NCBI GenBank assembly: GCA_036873135.1
Contig: JAPTYO010000012.1
Coordinates: 12,160,090-12,224,089, forward strand
DNA: 64,000 nt
Source: Clarkia xantiana subsp. parviflora
Taxonomy: Eukaryota; Streptophyta; Magnoliopsida; Myrtales; Onagraceae
Direction: 5' to 3'
Shown one piece after another: positions 1 to 12,076 of the stretch. The notes beneath the pieces are model-generated. The model was not told the origin of the DNA. It did no database searches and was given only the letters and a program-made list of their open reading frames with translations. The translations under genes were made by a program, and so were the position numbers. Each line of letters starts with the position of its first letter. Position 1 is the first letter of the stretch.

Positions 1-1859
1 ACCTTTCTTTGGTCTAGACGGCTATCACCTAAAGGGTGCGGAATTTGGTCAAATTCTCTCCGTCGTGGGACAGGATGCAAATCATAGTGTTTTTCCAATT
101 GTTGTAGCTTGGGTAGAGGCAGAGGCGTATGACTCCTGGGTGTGGTTCCTTGAATGACTCAAAAATGAAATTGGCACAAGTCCAGAAGGAAAGAGTTGGG
201 TTATCATGTCTGATAGACAGAAGGTAAGATATTTCAGATTTGTTAATATTTGAGGTTGATATTTCAACTTTGCAGATTTCTAATGTTTGAAAATCTGAGA
301 TATCTTTTAAAATTTGTGTATGGAGAGTTTAGGGTTTGTCTGAAATTTGAAATTTAAGATATTCATTAATATTGATGTCTGAAACCCTAAATATTGATTA
401 ATATTGATGTCTGCAATTTGAGATTTGATTAAAACAGGTGTCTGGTAGTTCAGGTTTGTTGATTTCTGATGTCTGAAATTTGAGATATTGATTAGTATTG
501 ATGTCTGAACTTTTGATAATTTTTAATGACTGAAAATTGGGGTTTTGTTGAATGTTCTCGTAGGGTCTAGTCGATGCCATTGCGGTGACATTTCCGGATT
601 CGGAACATAGGAGATGTGTCCGACATCCATGAAAATATAAAGGCCGAAGGATGGAAGGGAGTTGCCATCAAAGACCATGTCTACGCAGCTGCTTCTTCTT
701 ATCTCGTTCATAAGCATCGGGAGCACATGGATGCTTTGAGGAGATTGAACCCAAATGTTTTCAACTACCTAAACCAAATACCTCGTGAACAATGGGCAAG
801 GTGTTACTTCCCTGAATGGTCTAAAGCTGATAACATCTTGAACAACCTCAACGAGTCCTGGAACAATGTTATAAATGATGCGAGGAGAAAACGGATTATC
901 TCAGCCTTCGAACTTATTAGGCAGAAACTGATGAAGCAGTTCCAATTTAAGAGGGAGGACACCAGAAAATGGAGAGGGGGGTTGGGTCCGAACATTTTGA
1001 AGAAGATCAGAAGGGGGCATCTGTGGCAATGTCCTGCAACATGACCTACTCAGGTGACCGTCACTATGAAATAGAATATCCAGGAAGTGTGTATGTTGTC
1101 AATCTAGAGGATCAGGTATGCACCTGCCGGCAATATCAGATAACTGGTCTGCCATGTGGCCACGCATTGAGATGCACGCGTCAAGAATCCAAACCTCTAT
1201 CCACTTTTGTTCATCCAAGTTTTACCAAGGAGGCCATGTTGAGGTCATATGAGCGGGTCGTGTATCCTGTGCCGAGTGAGGAGTTTTGGGAACCTCAAAA
1301 AAACCAGACCATCTTGCCTCCGAAGTTTAAAAGACAATCTGGGAGATCCCGAAAGATCCGGAAAAGGCCTAGCCACGAGGCTGGGCCTTCAAGATTAAGG
1401 AGGACTTGGAAGATCAAGTGCTCTATTTGCAAAAGCGGAGAGCACAACCGAAGAGGATGCCATTTAAATCCCTCGAGACAAGTTTGTTAATGTTTCAAAA
1501 ACGATTAAATTTCCAATTTTTTCAATGACTTAGAATAATGTGAATGCTGTTGAGATTGCTGTGACTGAAGAGGGGGCCTTTGCTGTTGTGGAGGTGGCCT
1601 CTACTGCTGCTGTGGAGGGTGCATCTGCTGCTGTGGAGACGCCGAACGTTCTTGTTGATAAGGTAGTTTCCATTGGTAGATTTTATTTTAGTTGCAATGG
1701 AAAAACTGAGAATGCTGCTTTTTCAGGGTGATTCTGACTGGCTAGCATCACCTTGGGATGATCAAGGTGTAGCTGAATCTAGAAAAACGAAAGCATCTAA
1801 GCACAAGCACACTTCGGTATGTATTGTTCTTTGGCAAGCAGTTATGTTGATTTTATGAT

Positions 1860-2290
1860 GTTTGGGTTTTAAGTACTGTTTTTATTTGATATATGGGTTT
1901 TAAAAACAGTTGATATTTGATGTCTAAGTTATAACAGAGCTGATGAATATTGATGTCTGAGTTTTAGAGCATAGTACATATTTGATGTCTGGGTTTTAAG
2001 TAATGATGATATTTGATGTCTGGGTTTTGAAAATTGTTGATATTTGATGTCCGAGTTTTAGAGAATTGTACATATTTGATGTCTGGGTTTTAAGTACTGT
2101 AGATATTTGATGTCTGTGTTTGAAAAACTGTTGATATTTGATGTCTGAGTTATAATAGAGCTGATGAATATTGATGTTTGAGTTAACAAATGTCTGATTT
2201 TTAGAGTATCGTACATATTTGATGTATGTTGAGTTTTAGAGCATTGTTGATATTTGATGTCTGTTTGTATTTCATGTATGGGTTAACATG
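1860..2290 (+). repeat. Intronic short tandem repeats (TTGATGTCTGAGTTT type)
   Basis: About ten imperfect copies of a roughly 40-50 bp unit built around GATATTTGATGTCTGAGTTTT fill an intron of the MULE gene. The same GATGTCTGA core recurs in the earlier intron at about 330-510. Confidence 0.75.
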
Positions 2291-2389
2291 GCAGTCCAAG
2301 AAAAGGACGAAAAGAAAAAGACGTGATGTATTTGTGGGGGATGAAGATGTATATTTGGCGAATGATGAAGTAACCCTAGTTGACTACAT

Positions 2390-2860
2390 TACGGTATGTG
2401 TCCTTCTCCATGTTGGTGTCTGGTTATTTAGGTTTTTGTGTTATGCGTCAAGTTAACCTGATAAGTTTATGTGCAGTCCATAGGGAAAAAGGTGAGGAGG
2501 AGGAACCATGAGGAAGCATCAGTTCATGAGGAACAAGCCCGTGAGGAAGCATCGGTCCATGAGGAAGCACCGGTCCAAGAGGAACAAGCCCATGAGGAAG
2601 CACGGTCCAGGAGAAACTAGCCCATGATGAAGCACCGGTCCATGAGGAAGCACCGGTCCAAGAGGAAGCAATCTAAGATGATGATGAAGTACATGAGGTT
2701 TATGTGGCTGACGATGAAGAAACCTTATGTGGATACATCTCGGTATGTGTCCTGCGCTCCTTGGTGTTAGGGTGTTATTTAGGTATGTTTTATGGATGCT
2801 CATCATTTGTGTGTTATGTTATATTATGCAGTCCATCGGGAAAAAGGTGAAACCGAGATC
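2390..2860 (+). repeat. Duplicated intron/exon module in the MULE tail
   Basis: The segment around 2390-2500 (exon end TACATTACG, donor GTATGTGTCCT, a short intron, then an exon starting TCCATAGGGAAAAAGGTGA) is repeated around 2740-2855 (TACATCTCG, GTATGTGTCCT, TCCATCGGGAAAAAGGTGA). This is a duplication of an intron with its flanking exon edges. Confidence 0.75.
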
Positions 2861-3549
2861 CGACCATGATGAGAAAAATGATGAAGCAGATACCCGTAAG
2901 GATGAATATCAGGAGGTGGTACATCATGATCCAGAGGAAGAGCATCATGATACAGAGGACGAGCATCATGAGGAGGAACATGTGCACGACCAGGTGAAGG
3001 ACCACGAGGAGGAGCAGGTGCACGACCAAGTGGAGGACCATTAGGAGGATCAGGAGCACGAACAGGTGGAGGACCATGAGGAGCAGGAGCATGTGCACGA
3101 ACTTGATGGAACGGTTATTGAGGATGCGATTCCCCTCAGTATGATACTCACTCCATCGCCGCATATTGAGAGCCCAAGGCGGATTGGTTATCGAACAAAG
3201 ATACTGGTGAGAAGAGGAAGTACACAATTGAGGAGAAGTACAAGACGTTGGAACCGATGATAAGGAAGCAGGTTGTTGGAATTAGAGGTTTCAGTTATAA
3301 TGAAGGTTGTGTTTTGGAGATGTCTAGGATGTGTTTTGGAGATGTCTGAACTCTTTGTGATGATGATTGGTTTGTGTAGACTTGGTACTATAACTATGTA
3401 GTTTTGTGTGATACTCCATATTGTCCCATGTTGGACAAGGAGTATCATGGCAAACTATTTTGAGAATGGGTTTAATATTACTAGCTTTCTTATATTGTGT
3501 TATTTGTTCAGTTGACGATGTGTTTTGTGTGTTGTGTTGAATATTGTGA

Positions 3550-4020
3550 CATATGTATCAGAGCCCTAAAATTTTAACATTAAAACTTTCAGGCTCCTAA
3601 AATTTACAACACTAGAACTTTCAGACACCGAAATGTCACAAGAGTACTAATTTCATACCTTATTTATCAACAGTAATACTCCAGACATTTTATGTCTACA
3701 ATTTTAAAATTTCAGACACTAAATGTCACAAGAGTACAACTTTGAGATACTAAATGTCACAAGAGTACTACTTTTAGACCTTGTTTATCAACGCAAGTAA
3801 TACTCTAGACATTTTATGTCTTCAGACAATAAATGTCACAAGAGTACAACTTTCAGACACTAAATGCCACAATAGTACAACTTTCAGACCTTGTTTATCA
3901 ACATCAGTAATACTCCAGACATTTTATGTAATTTTAAACTTTCAGACACCTAAATGTCACAACATTTTAAACTTTCAGACACCTTGGTTTGTCAACAATC
4001 AGTAATACAACAGTTTTTAA
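3550..4020. repeat. Short dispersed repeats (TTTCAGACAC / AAATGTCACAAGAGTAC)
   Basis: Six or more imperfect copies of a unit containing CTTTCAGACAC, AAATGTCACAAGAGTAC and CAGACATTTTATG lie between the MULE tail and the end of the GRF gene. TCAGACA is the reverse complement of the TGTCTGA core found in the MULE introns. Confidence 0.7.
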
Positions 4021-4148
4021 ATTTCAGTCACTTCAAATCGACAACAATAAAACTTCCAAACCTTACTTCATACATAACCATGTTCTTCAAAATCAACCCT
4101 TAAAAAACTTACAAATGGTCAACACCTAAAACAAGACAGCTGTTAGAC

Positions 4149-4968
4149 TTACATATACAATTTTCCTACAAATCGAGCACCTATCACCGACATACATAAG
4201 CATACAAGTACAATACGATACATCCTCTCAAGTCGGTTTAGTTTTGCTTCGGCTTCAGAAAGTTTTTTCTTCGCCATAACAGCCATCATACTTGAGTGGG
4301 AACACATTCCTTCTTGAACCCAGTCGAAAAATCCACAATCTTTGCTCTTCCTCCCCTACCGCAATAAGAAACCACATAACACTCAAATTAAACAAAACTT
4401 TCAACAAGAATTGCTTCTATTTTATAAAACAAAAAAATTTAATTGAACATCGAATATTTAACAGAATTCAACACTGAAAATTTAGGGCTAGAGTTCTATT
4501 GAACTCCAAAATATCCCAATTTTACAGAAATTTAAGAATTTTACAGTCAATTGAGGTTCAATTCGGGCTAGGGTTCTATTGAACACCAAAATATCCCAAT
4601 TTTACAGAAATTGAACAATTTTACAGTCAATTGAGGTTAAATTCATGCTAGGATTCTATTGAACACCAAAATATCTCAATTTTACAGAAATTTAACGATT
4701 TTACAATCAATTGAGGTTCAATTTATCATAATTGGCTATAATGAACAATATCACAACTACAGCCAACCCCGATTAGAAAACTTACATTGTAAAACGGGCA
4801 CCCATAGAATCTCCGGCCGAAATTTCCAGTTGTTCCCGAAGTTCTCACCACTGTTGTCACGCCGCAGTAACAGTAAACCACCTCACCCGGGAAACAACCT
4901 GCATTCCGGCGCTCCTTGGTGCGGCTGCAACGACTCGATTCAGACGACGACGACCCAATCTCCTTCAT
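4149..4968 (-). CDS. GRF-type zinc-finger, single-span membrane protein (two exons)
   Basis: The coding region is complement(4149..4355, 4786..4968): 61 codons, an intron with a GTAAG donor and a TAG acceptor, then 68 codons, giving 129 aa. Joining at phase 0 restores a GRF zinc finger: CYCG at about residues 33-36, NFGRRFYGC at about 49-57, and after the splice DCGFFDW at about 66-72, supplying the Cys ligands. A short Ala/Lys/Glu/Leu helix follows (MAKKKLSEAEAKLNRLERM), then a hydrophobic segment (YRIVLVCLCMSVIGA), the usual C-terminal anchor of the short plant GRF proteins. The start is the ATG at 4968; the codon upstream is TTG. No disabling change is visible, although the neighbouring MULE is decayed. 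GRF fingers bind nucleic acid in other proteins; the role of these membrane-anchored forms is unknown to me. The gene is convergent with the MULE and may be part of it. Confidence 0.75.
4485..4724. repeat. 80-bp tandem repeat, three units
   Basis: Units start at 4485, 4565 and 4645. Each carries GCTAGGGTTCTATTGAAC, ATCCCAATTTTACAGAAAT and CAGTCAATTGAGGTTCAATT. The array lies in the intron of the GRF gene. Confidence 0.9.
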
Positions 4969-5179
4969 CAATAGCAGCAGTACGTCCCAGCAGTGGACGG
5001 CGAGGTTGTGGTGGATGACGACAGCAGCAGAGCTCCTGGGCGGCCGGCGACTTAGGCGGAGAGACCCCTTCAGAACCCTAATTTCCTCAAACTTCTTTTC
5101 TCTGATTTCCTTCTCACTTCTGCAATCCTCTCCTCTTTCTTATTTGAATCAACGTGAAGTCAGATGTTATATGTTTTAA

Positions 5180-6484
5180 TTAGTGCAAAGGGGTATTTTA
5201 GTCATTTCATGTTCCATTAATTAAATTTTCTCAATTGTTTAAAATATTGCAAATGGGTAAAACTGACATTTTAGGTAGTTCTGTTAAAGTTAACAGAAAA
5301 TTTGGACAGAAAACCTCAAATTAACAAAGTTGAAACTTCAGACATTTCATATTAACTTTTTAAAATTCAAACATCTCCGATTAACATGCGCTATTATTCA
5401 GACATTTCATAGTTATTAACCTAATATTTAATAAAAAAATAATTTCTGAACGAATCGGGAACGTCACGATTTCTTTACAATTAAACCAAAAGAAAAAATA
5501 GTTTTCTTCGCGTATTGGTGGTGGTTCTGAATCAGTAGTCTGCGTATAAGAAAATCTAATTAATTGTCGTGTTCCGAAGGATAGAATAAGTCTTACAAAA
5601 ATGAACGTGTTTCTTGATTTTTGTTTGCATTGGCCAATAACGCGTTTCTTGATTGAATGAATTAGCCTAGCCTAGTTAGCTCCGATAAATTTGTTTAATT
5701 GGATACATAGATAAGCATATATTTAGAATTTAGGAGATTTAGTTTCTAAAATTGTTGAACCACTAGACTTTCATAATATAGAGACTGACGACTATTTTCA
5801 ATCCCCGTTGATTAGCTACGTCAACAACATGTAGACTGGATCGCTCTCCCAAGTTTATAAATTTTTCCTCAGTTTCCACTTCACTCTTAATCTTGGATGA
5901 TAATACCAATTTATTTACCTTGAGATGTCTATATATATATAGAGACAAGTGTACTTAAGATCTAACATTTGGCCTAATCAATACATCTTGTATGTCTTGG
6001 ATTAGTTCCATAAGTTAGGTATTTAATTATAAGCTCACAGTATCTTGAAATGTGTCAGTACTTTTTCTTTAATACTAAAAACCTAATTACAGACATATGA
6101 GTAAATTATAGTTACAGATTGTAGCTAAGCTACATCGTAGCTCATTATTATAATTTATAAGTACATGTTACTGAAATTCATGCAATTATATTAATAATAA
6201 TAATATTATTATTAAAGATAGACATCAGTGTCCATACATGCTGTGTACAAAGGAAGGTTCGTCAATTTGTCAAGTAATATAATTAGGGACCGAGTCAGTT
6301 CTTTTATATAAAGGAATAGATTTTTGTTTTCGCTAAAAAAAATTAGGCTAGTATTGGTGATATTAGTGATAGATTATGAAATACAATCTCACCACCTAAA
6401 GAAGTTATTTAATATCGTTTTCACAAGAGATGTATTACACAGTTTACACATACATGCAAGCCCAACAATATGAATTCTTTATTT
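5180..6484. other. AT-rich DNA, no gene seen
   Basis: No credible coding region. The first 250 bases hold TTCAGACATTTCAT motifs like those in the 1-4 kb element, so the MULE-like element may extend to about 5430. The rest is AT-rich filler. Confidence 0.5.
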
Positions 6485-8069
6485 ACTAGATGCATAACCC
6501 GCGCACCGCGCGGGAACAAAATTGAATTAATGTTTTAAAAAATAAATATTTTAATAGACAAATAGTTAATTTTGTAGGTCGTTCGTGAACTTATTTTAAT
6601 AAAATTAAATATTAAGAATATATTATAAGAGATACTAATTAGGATCTATAATATAAACCTTTTACATGTAATATTCTAAACTAATTTTTTAAATAATTAA
6701 AAAATATATTCAGCCACATAATTTTTTTTAATAATTATAATAGTTTTTAAATAATTAAAATATTTTTTTAATAATTAAAAATATATTATATTATTCTTAT
6801 TTAAAAAAAAACAATTGATGATAGTTTTATATCTTTTTGCTACATAGTTTTATATTTATAAAAACACCAAATCATAAAATTTCAATCCATATATATTAAT
6901 ATGGAAAAATAAACAAAATAATTATGTACACTGATAATCTATATAACAATATTAAATATGTCAAGAATATTTATATTATATATGATATAAATATTGAAAT
7001 ATATTATTCTTAAATTATATAGAAAATATTTTATTAGTTTATTTTATATCTAAACGGTAAGTGTAATAACTTACATTAGTTTTCTAAATTGTAAGCTTTT
7101 CAAAACTTTATTTGCTTAGTAAAAAAACTTTATTTATTAAATTATCATTTAAGAATATATTTATTTATATAATATACTTTATGAAGGATTATATAATGTA
7201 TACGGTAATACCTTATGAAGAATTAACCCTAATTAATTTGCAGTTAATTAACACCGCGGGAAAGAAAAACGAACTAAGAAATTGATTTTAACGTTAAAAA
7301 AATTCAAAAGAGTAAAATTGTTGGAATTGGATTTCAGAAGTAAAAGTAATTTGATATTTTCATAGATATAATATTTCAAAGTTTATCTATTTTAACCATT
7401 AACCTACAAAAATTGAAATATACATAAGTTTTATAATATATTAATGTAGTTTGTCGCAATAAGTTTTATGTTATCAGAAGATGATAACTTTTATAGTTAT
7501 TTATAACTGTATCGTGATAATATGATATATTAGAAAATATCGGAAGATGCACTAATTTTTATATAATAGAGACCATTAGTTATTTGCCAATGACCATTTA
7601 ACAAAAATATTCTAAACTCATTTTTCTTTTTTGAAAGAAAACAAAATATTTCAAATAATTGAAAAACTATTAAGTCATTTATTCTTATATTTATAAATTG
7701 TAGTAGTAATTATTTTTTATAAGAGCGCCAAAATCATTACACATTAATATTTTTCTTATCCAAAAATATTTACACATTAACTCAAAATCTTGATGTATTA
7801 AATTAATAAATATGCATAATTTCTTCAAAATATGGCATATGTACGTATTAATGATGAATGTAAATTTATAACATCATACAATCCTGTATATATAATAAGT
7901 TATTCGTTATTCGGAGAGGAGAGGAGAATATGATAGCAGAGAAAGAGTTTTATTTACATTCTCGTTGATGAACACGTTGTCGGGGAATATGGAGGAAGAT
8001 GGTTAGATACTAACTATAGTTCGTGGGGAATATATATAATTATATACATTTATATAGTATTAAAAAAAA

Positions 8070-8245
8070 TTCGGGACGGGCTCGGGCTTTTCGGGATTCT
8101 GGCACAAAAGCCCGAGCCCGAGCCCGAATTGAAAATAAAAGTCCCGCCCGCTCGGGCTCGGGTCTATTCGGGACCGGGTTTTTCGGGACGGGCTCGGGAC
8201 GGGTTTTTCGGGCTTTCGGGTTTTCCTGCTCAGCCCTAATAATAC
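8070..8245. repeat. GC-rich CGGGCTCGGG repeat, possible hAT end
   Basis: Dense repeats of GACGGGCTCGGG and TTTTTCGGG sit abruptly inside AT-rich DNA and end in TGCTCAGCCCTAA. Subterminal repeats plus a GGGCTGAGCA terminus resemble plant hAT-type MITEs. No matching left terminus is visible, so it is probably truncated. Confidence 0.45.
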
Positions 8246-9342
8246 ATGTATTAGGTGTAAAAAATATGTTCATGTGTACCAATTTTTGATATATTTTCAT
8301 GTGTTTTAACATAACATATGCAGTAGTTGTGTAAGCACATATTCATATATTTGCAAACACCACTCCAATTCCACACGGAATATTGATATGACCTAAGTCC
8401 ATACCGCAACAATACACACCAAATATACCAATATTCAATCAGTGTGTACAACAGGCAATCTGCATTCAATTTCCACACCAACTTTTTGTTAGTATGCAAT
8501 AAGTAAGGAATCTGAATGTATTCTAACTTTCACTATTGTCAACATAATTGTATGTACCTAGTGTGCAATCCTAGTGGACTTACACACTTCCAACCCCGTG
8601 TGGAGCAAATTCGTGTGTAATTGAGTATTCTCTTGTAGTGGGATGAGATGCCGCAACTCCTATATACCCGTTTTCAACCTCTTCTCTTAAGTTGAGAGTG
8701 TGAGTAATTAATTATCCAAATAGCCTACCCGGTATCTCGGCGTATACTCCAACATATCCTATGAGGGAATCAACTGTTAATATTGGACTATAAAAAACCG
8801 GTTAGTATTAGAAAGAACCCTAATAACAATTTTGAAAATATGATAACGTAGGAGGGGAGAAAGTAAGCTTGGGAACTTTATCATATTAGCTTTCATATAT
8901 AGTTATACTTGTTAATTAAAATTAATGGAGAATAACCGAATAAGCTAGGAGGACATAATATGTGAGTTGGACAATTACCAGAAGAGGATAACAACTTATC
9001 GTCTCTAATGTATCTTTTCCAAACTAATAATTTGCACGACCAAAAAAATCACCAAGATGATACTTAATTATGACCTGCAAAGAATAGGAGAACAAATCAA
9101 ACACAAGTCTACGTAATGATCACCAGCAAAACTACACTATCTATTATTTTAGTTGCTAGACACAGCTAGTTCGATGATATGCTTAATTACACAAATTGTT
9201 GAATGGGGCGGTGTTTGAGAGCTAGGATTTAATTAGGGAGGTGTGTCTATATATATATACACACGCTCATGTGCTGCATCTAAGGTTAATTTACGTTCCT
9301 TTTTTATATAATCATTCTATCACGATATATATAAAACATGTA

Positions 9343-9346
<4 letters not shown>

Positions 9347-9408
<62 letters not shown>
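9347..9408. repeat. (TA)n microsatellite
   Basis: About 31 TA dinucleotides in an uninterrupted run. Shorter TA runs lie at 9549-9577, 10284-10300, 19857-19880, 20178-20201, 45927-45966 and 61036-61053. Confidence 0.95.
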
Positions 9409-9411
<3 letters not shown>

Positions 9412-9543
9412 TTATTTACCAATATAGGGTTTAATAAATATTGTATAGAATATAATAATATTTAATATTAATTAATTAGATTACCTTCCATCTTCAATTA
9501 TACATATATATAGTTTATGGACTGGTGTGTCTAGGTTTATGGG

Positions 9544-9577
<34 letters not shown>

Positions 9578-9938
9578 CCCTATAGGTACGGTATATTATA
9601 TAATCCTATAATATGGTTTATGTACGTAATTACTATTTCTTTAATTAGTTTATTTATGTATTTAATTTAATTTTCTAAATATATTGTTTGTTTACGTGGC
9701 GGCCTATGGTCTTCCGGAACCAAAATGTATAGATTAACTATTTAAAAGGAAACTTGTAATTAATTTGTTTCTTAAAATTGCGTAGAGACCAAAAAAGGAG
9801 ATAAAAATACTTCTTAATTTTCAATCAATCAATATTATGTATCTAAATTTAGAGAACTTCAATTAAATTAGGAAACGGTGACTGCGTGGACTGTCCACGT
9901 GTCAGTCAGAGGGCTTCCGGTGCCGAATTAATATAATA

Positions 9939-10865
9939 CTAGATACTAATCCCGCGCACCGCGCGGGAAAAAATAAAATGTATATTACAACATAATAATT
10001 GATTAGAATTTTTAAATTAAATCATTTACTAAACTTAGATATAATCTTAGGTGGATCTTCCATACACGTATATTCCACATAACTTTAATAGCATAAAAAA
10101 ACTAAGTAAATATTTAACAATAATAATATTATTATAAGTATTACTATGTAAAACATACCTCAAACATATATTTATATATACATTTTTATACGTTCTTTTT
10201 ATGAAATTCTATTAAATTATAAATAGTAGAATGTTTAACTTTTGGTTAAATTAAATATGTTTTATGTTATTTTTTAGTATTATATATATATATATATATT
10301 ATATGTATATTGACTTATGGGTTTTCAAAATATGTCCATTATTATAAATTTTGGTATGCTTGTAACGTTTATTAATAAATTAATATAAGTTCCAATATTA
10401 TAAACAATGTTTATAGTATGTTTTTATTTATAACGTTTATAAAGTTTTTATTGATTGCCTTAATTAGTTAAGGCAATATGTGGACACATTGTCTCGTTTA
10501 TATATATTTTTTGGTTATTATTTACATAATATATTTAGTTTAGAATTAATTGTTTTCTTTAATTAAATATGGAGTTTCTTTATATACATTGTTTACGTGG
10601 CGGTCTATGGTCTTCCGGAACCAAACTGTATAGATTTATAATTTAATGGAAACTTTTAATTAATTTTTTTCTTTATTTTACGTAGAGACTAAAATAGGAG
10701 ATAAAAATACTTCTTAATTTACAACCAATCAATATTTTATGCCTAAATTTATAGATCTTCAATTAAATGCCGATTAAATTAGGAAACGCTGACTGGACGA
10801 ACATGCCACATGTCAGTCAGAGGGCTTCCGGTGCCGAATTAATAGATATAATAGATAGTAGATAA
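9939..10865 (+). mobile_element. Helitron-like element B (about 0.93 kb)
   Basis: It starts with the same terminus as element A (TAGATACTAAT then CCCGCGCACCGCGCGGG at 9951-9967), directly abutting the end of A. Its end (10595-10865) matches the ends of A and C: GTTTACGTGGCGG, TCTTCCGGAACCAAA, GACTG...CAGTC, GAGGGCTTCCGGTGCCGAATT. No coding capacity. The head-to-tail abutment of A and B is typical of Helitrons inserting into each other. Confidence 0.5.
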
Positions 10866-11650
10866 TAGATGGGTCCAAATAATGACAATTATTTCAATAA
10901 ATTTAGCTAGTGAAAACGGATTTTTTATCTTGCTTTAATAACACCATGTTTTTTTTAACTTTTTGTATTTTTCTATTGCACTAAAAGTGAATCTTATTGG
11001 GGAAATTGATATTATTAATAGTATGATACAAATATTAGGCGTGGTTAAAAAATTTCATACTTTTTTTTTTTTTATACTTTTGAAGTTTTACATATGTTAC
11101 AATTAAGTCCACCCTAGTAATAAAAAACCAAAAGCATAGTGCTCTTGGAATATGGTAGAAAAATCCAGTGAAAACAGTGTTTGAACGTTACATTGAAATA
11201 GTAATTAAGTGGTTCTTTAAAAATTTACATTTATCAAATATCCCCTAAACTAATTTTTATTTTTTTGGGTCTAAAAGGGGCCTTCAGGAGGATAATTAAT
11301 ACATATACTATGCATATTATACATCTAAAATAATTTATATTATCAAGTTAATCATATGAATTTAAGTGACAGTTGTTGGGTTATTATTCGGGGTAATCTA
11401 AAGTCGAGACCCTAGAAAAGTCTATGACCATTTAAATCAGTACAGAAAGACGAAAACAAAATGTCAGCTGCTGATTCGCCACCGTCTTCCTCAGTCTATC
11501 ACAAATGGAGGTTGCCGTCACTGAGGAGGGTCAATCAGAGTAAAGTCACCGCCACCAAAATTAGCTACAAACTAAAACTATAAATATCCAAATATTTTCA
11601 TACACACATTATTATTCTCATAATTCATTACCGACTTAATTTTTTGAGTG
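10866..11650. other. AT-rich DNA, no gene seen
   Basis: No long ORF. The last 200 bases are less AT-rich and form the left flank of the copia insertion and of the short split ORF. Confidence 0.5.
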
Positions 11651-11655
11651 AAATC

Positions 11656-11827
11656 TGTTGAGGGAATTAATTTTCTGAAGGTCTGTTGAGCAATTCTCAG
11701 GGTTTCCACCCTTATTTATTGGTGAGAGTTATGGTGTTAAACCTAGCTCGGTGAGCCGCAAACAAATCTCATCCTCTCTTCCCCACATATTCTAGGGTTT
11801 GCTCAATCTAGGGTTCAAGATTTCACA
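11656..11827 (+). repeat. 5' LTR of the copia element (172 bp, probably U3-less)
   Basis: It runs from TGTTGAGGGAATTAATTTTC to GTTCAAGATTTCACA and matches 16778-16949 base for base by eye. It is preceded directly by the AAATC duplication and followed directly by the primer site. Confidence 0.95.
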
Positions 11828-11839
11828 TGGTATCAGAGC
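11828..11839 (+). promoter_or_regulatory. Primer-binding site, initiator tRNA-Met
   Basis: TGGTATCAGAGC directly follows the LTR. This is the usual minus-strand primer site of plant Ty1/copia elements. Confidence 0.97.
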
Positions 11840-12076
11840 AGCAAGTCCATCTTGCTGTTCGACCCTTGGATTAGTTCATGCTTCTTGGCTGCGCAGATTA
11901 CTGCTCCCTTCGTTTTACGGCGATTCCTCTCTGTTCGCCGTTTCGTCTTCTCGCATTTTCCGATCTGGTGATTTCGCGCTGCTTCAAGCTTCCTTCGCGA
12001 TTCGTTGTTGCGAATCTGTTGCTGGCTCCTCCTCTCGCCTGAGGAGTCTTTTCGTCTTCTTCAAGCCTCCATTATC

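Larger units (their letters stand above)
1..3260 (+). pseudogene. Mutator-like (MULE) transposase, 3' part, decayed
   Basis: The first exon (to 223) reads a MULE transposase catalytic-core stretch (FFGLDGYHLKG, then DANHSVFPIVVAWVEAE) and ends in SDRQK at a GT donor. The next exon starts at 564 (GLVDAIAVTFPDSEHRRCVRH). A SWIM zinc finger (CTCRQYQITGLPCGHAL, about 1110-1160) and a CX2CX4HX4C knuckle (CSICKSGEHNRRGC, about 1419-1461) follow in the usual MULE order. The gene is broken by an in-frame stop near 154, a frame change near 629 and another near 1010. Downstream lie short exons with convincing splice sites (about 1537-1660, 1728-1816, 2293-2394, 2477-2740, 2831-3260) that encode an acidic Glu/His/Asp-rich tail, with further frame breaks and stops (for example near 2610, 2670 and 3042). 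The N-terminus lies outside the window. The protein would cut and join DNA in the nucleus; this copy cannot. Confidence 0.9.
6485..9938 (+). mobile_element. Helitron-like non-autonomous element A (about 3.45 kb)
   Basis: It starts with CTAGATGCATAA followed by the near-palindrome CCCGCGCACCGCGCGGG (6498-6514). It ends with a ~250-bp segment (9695-9938) shared with the two other members. Near the end are a hairpin CGTGGAC/GTCCACG within an outer GACTG/CAGTC stem, then GAGGGCTTCCGGTGCCGAA and ACTAG. The interior is AT-rich and has no transposase or helicase ORF. Conserved ends with unrelated interiors, a GC-rich 5' palindrome and a 3' hairpin suggest a Helitron; the exact termini and class are inferred. 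Confidence 0.5.

Noticed and set aside
8023..8312. Overlapping open frames on both strands (88 and 90 codons) rich in Arg/Ala/Pro
   Set aside because: They come from the CGGGCTCGGG repeat, which has no stop codons in several frames; not genes.
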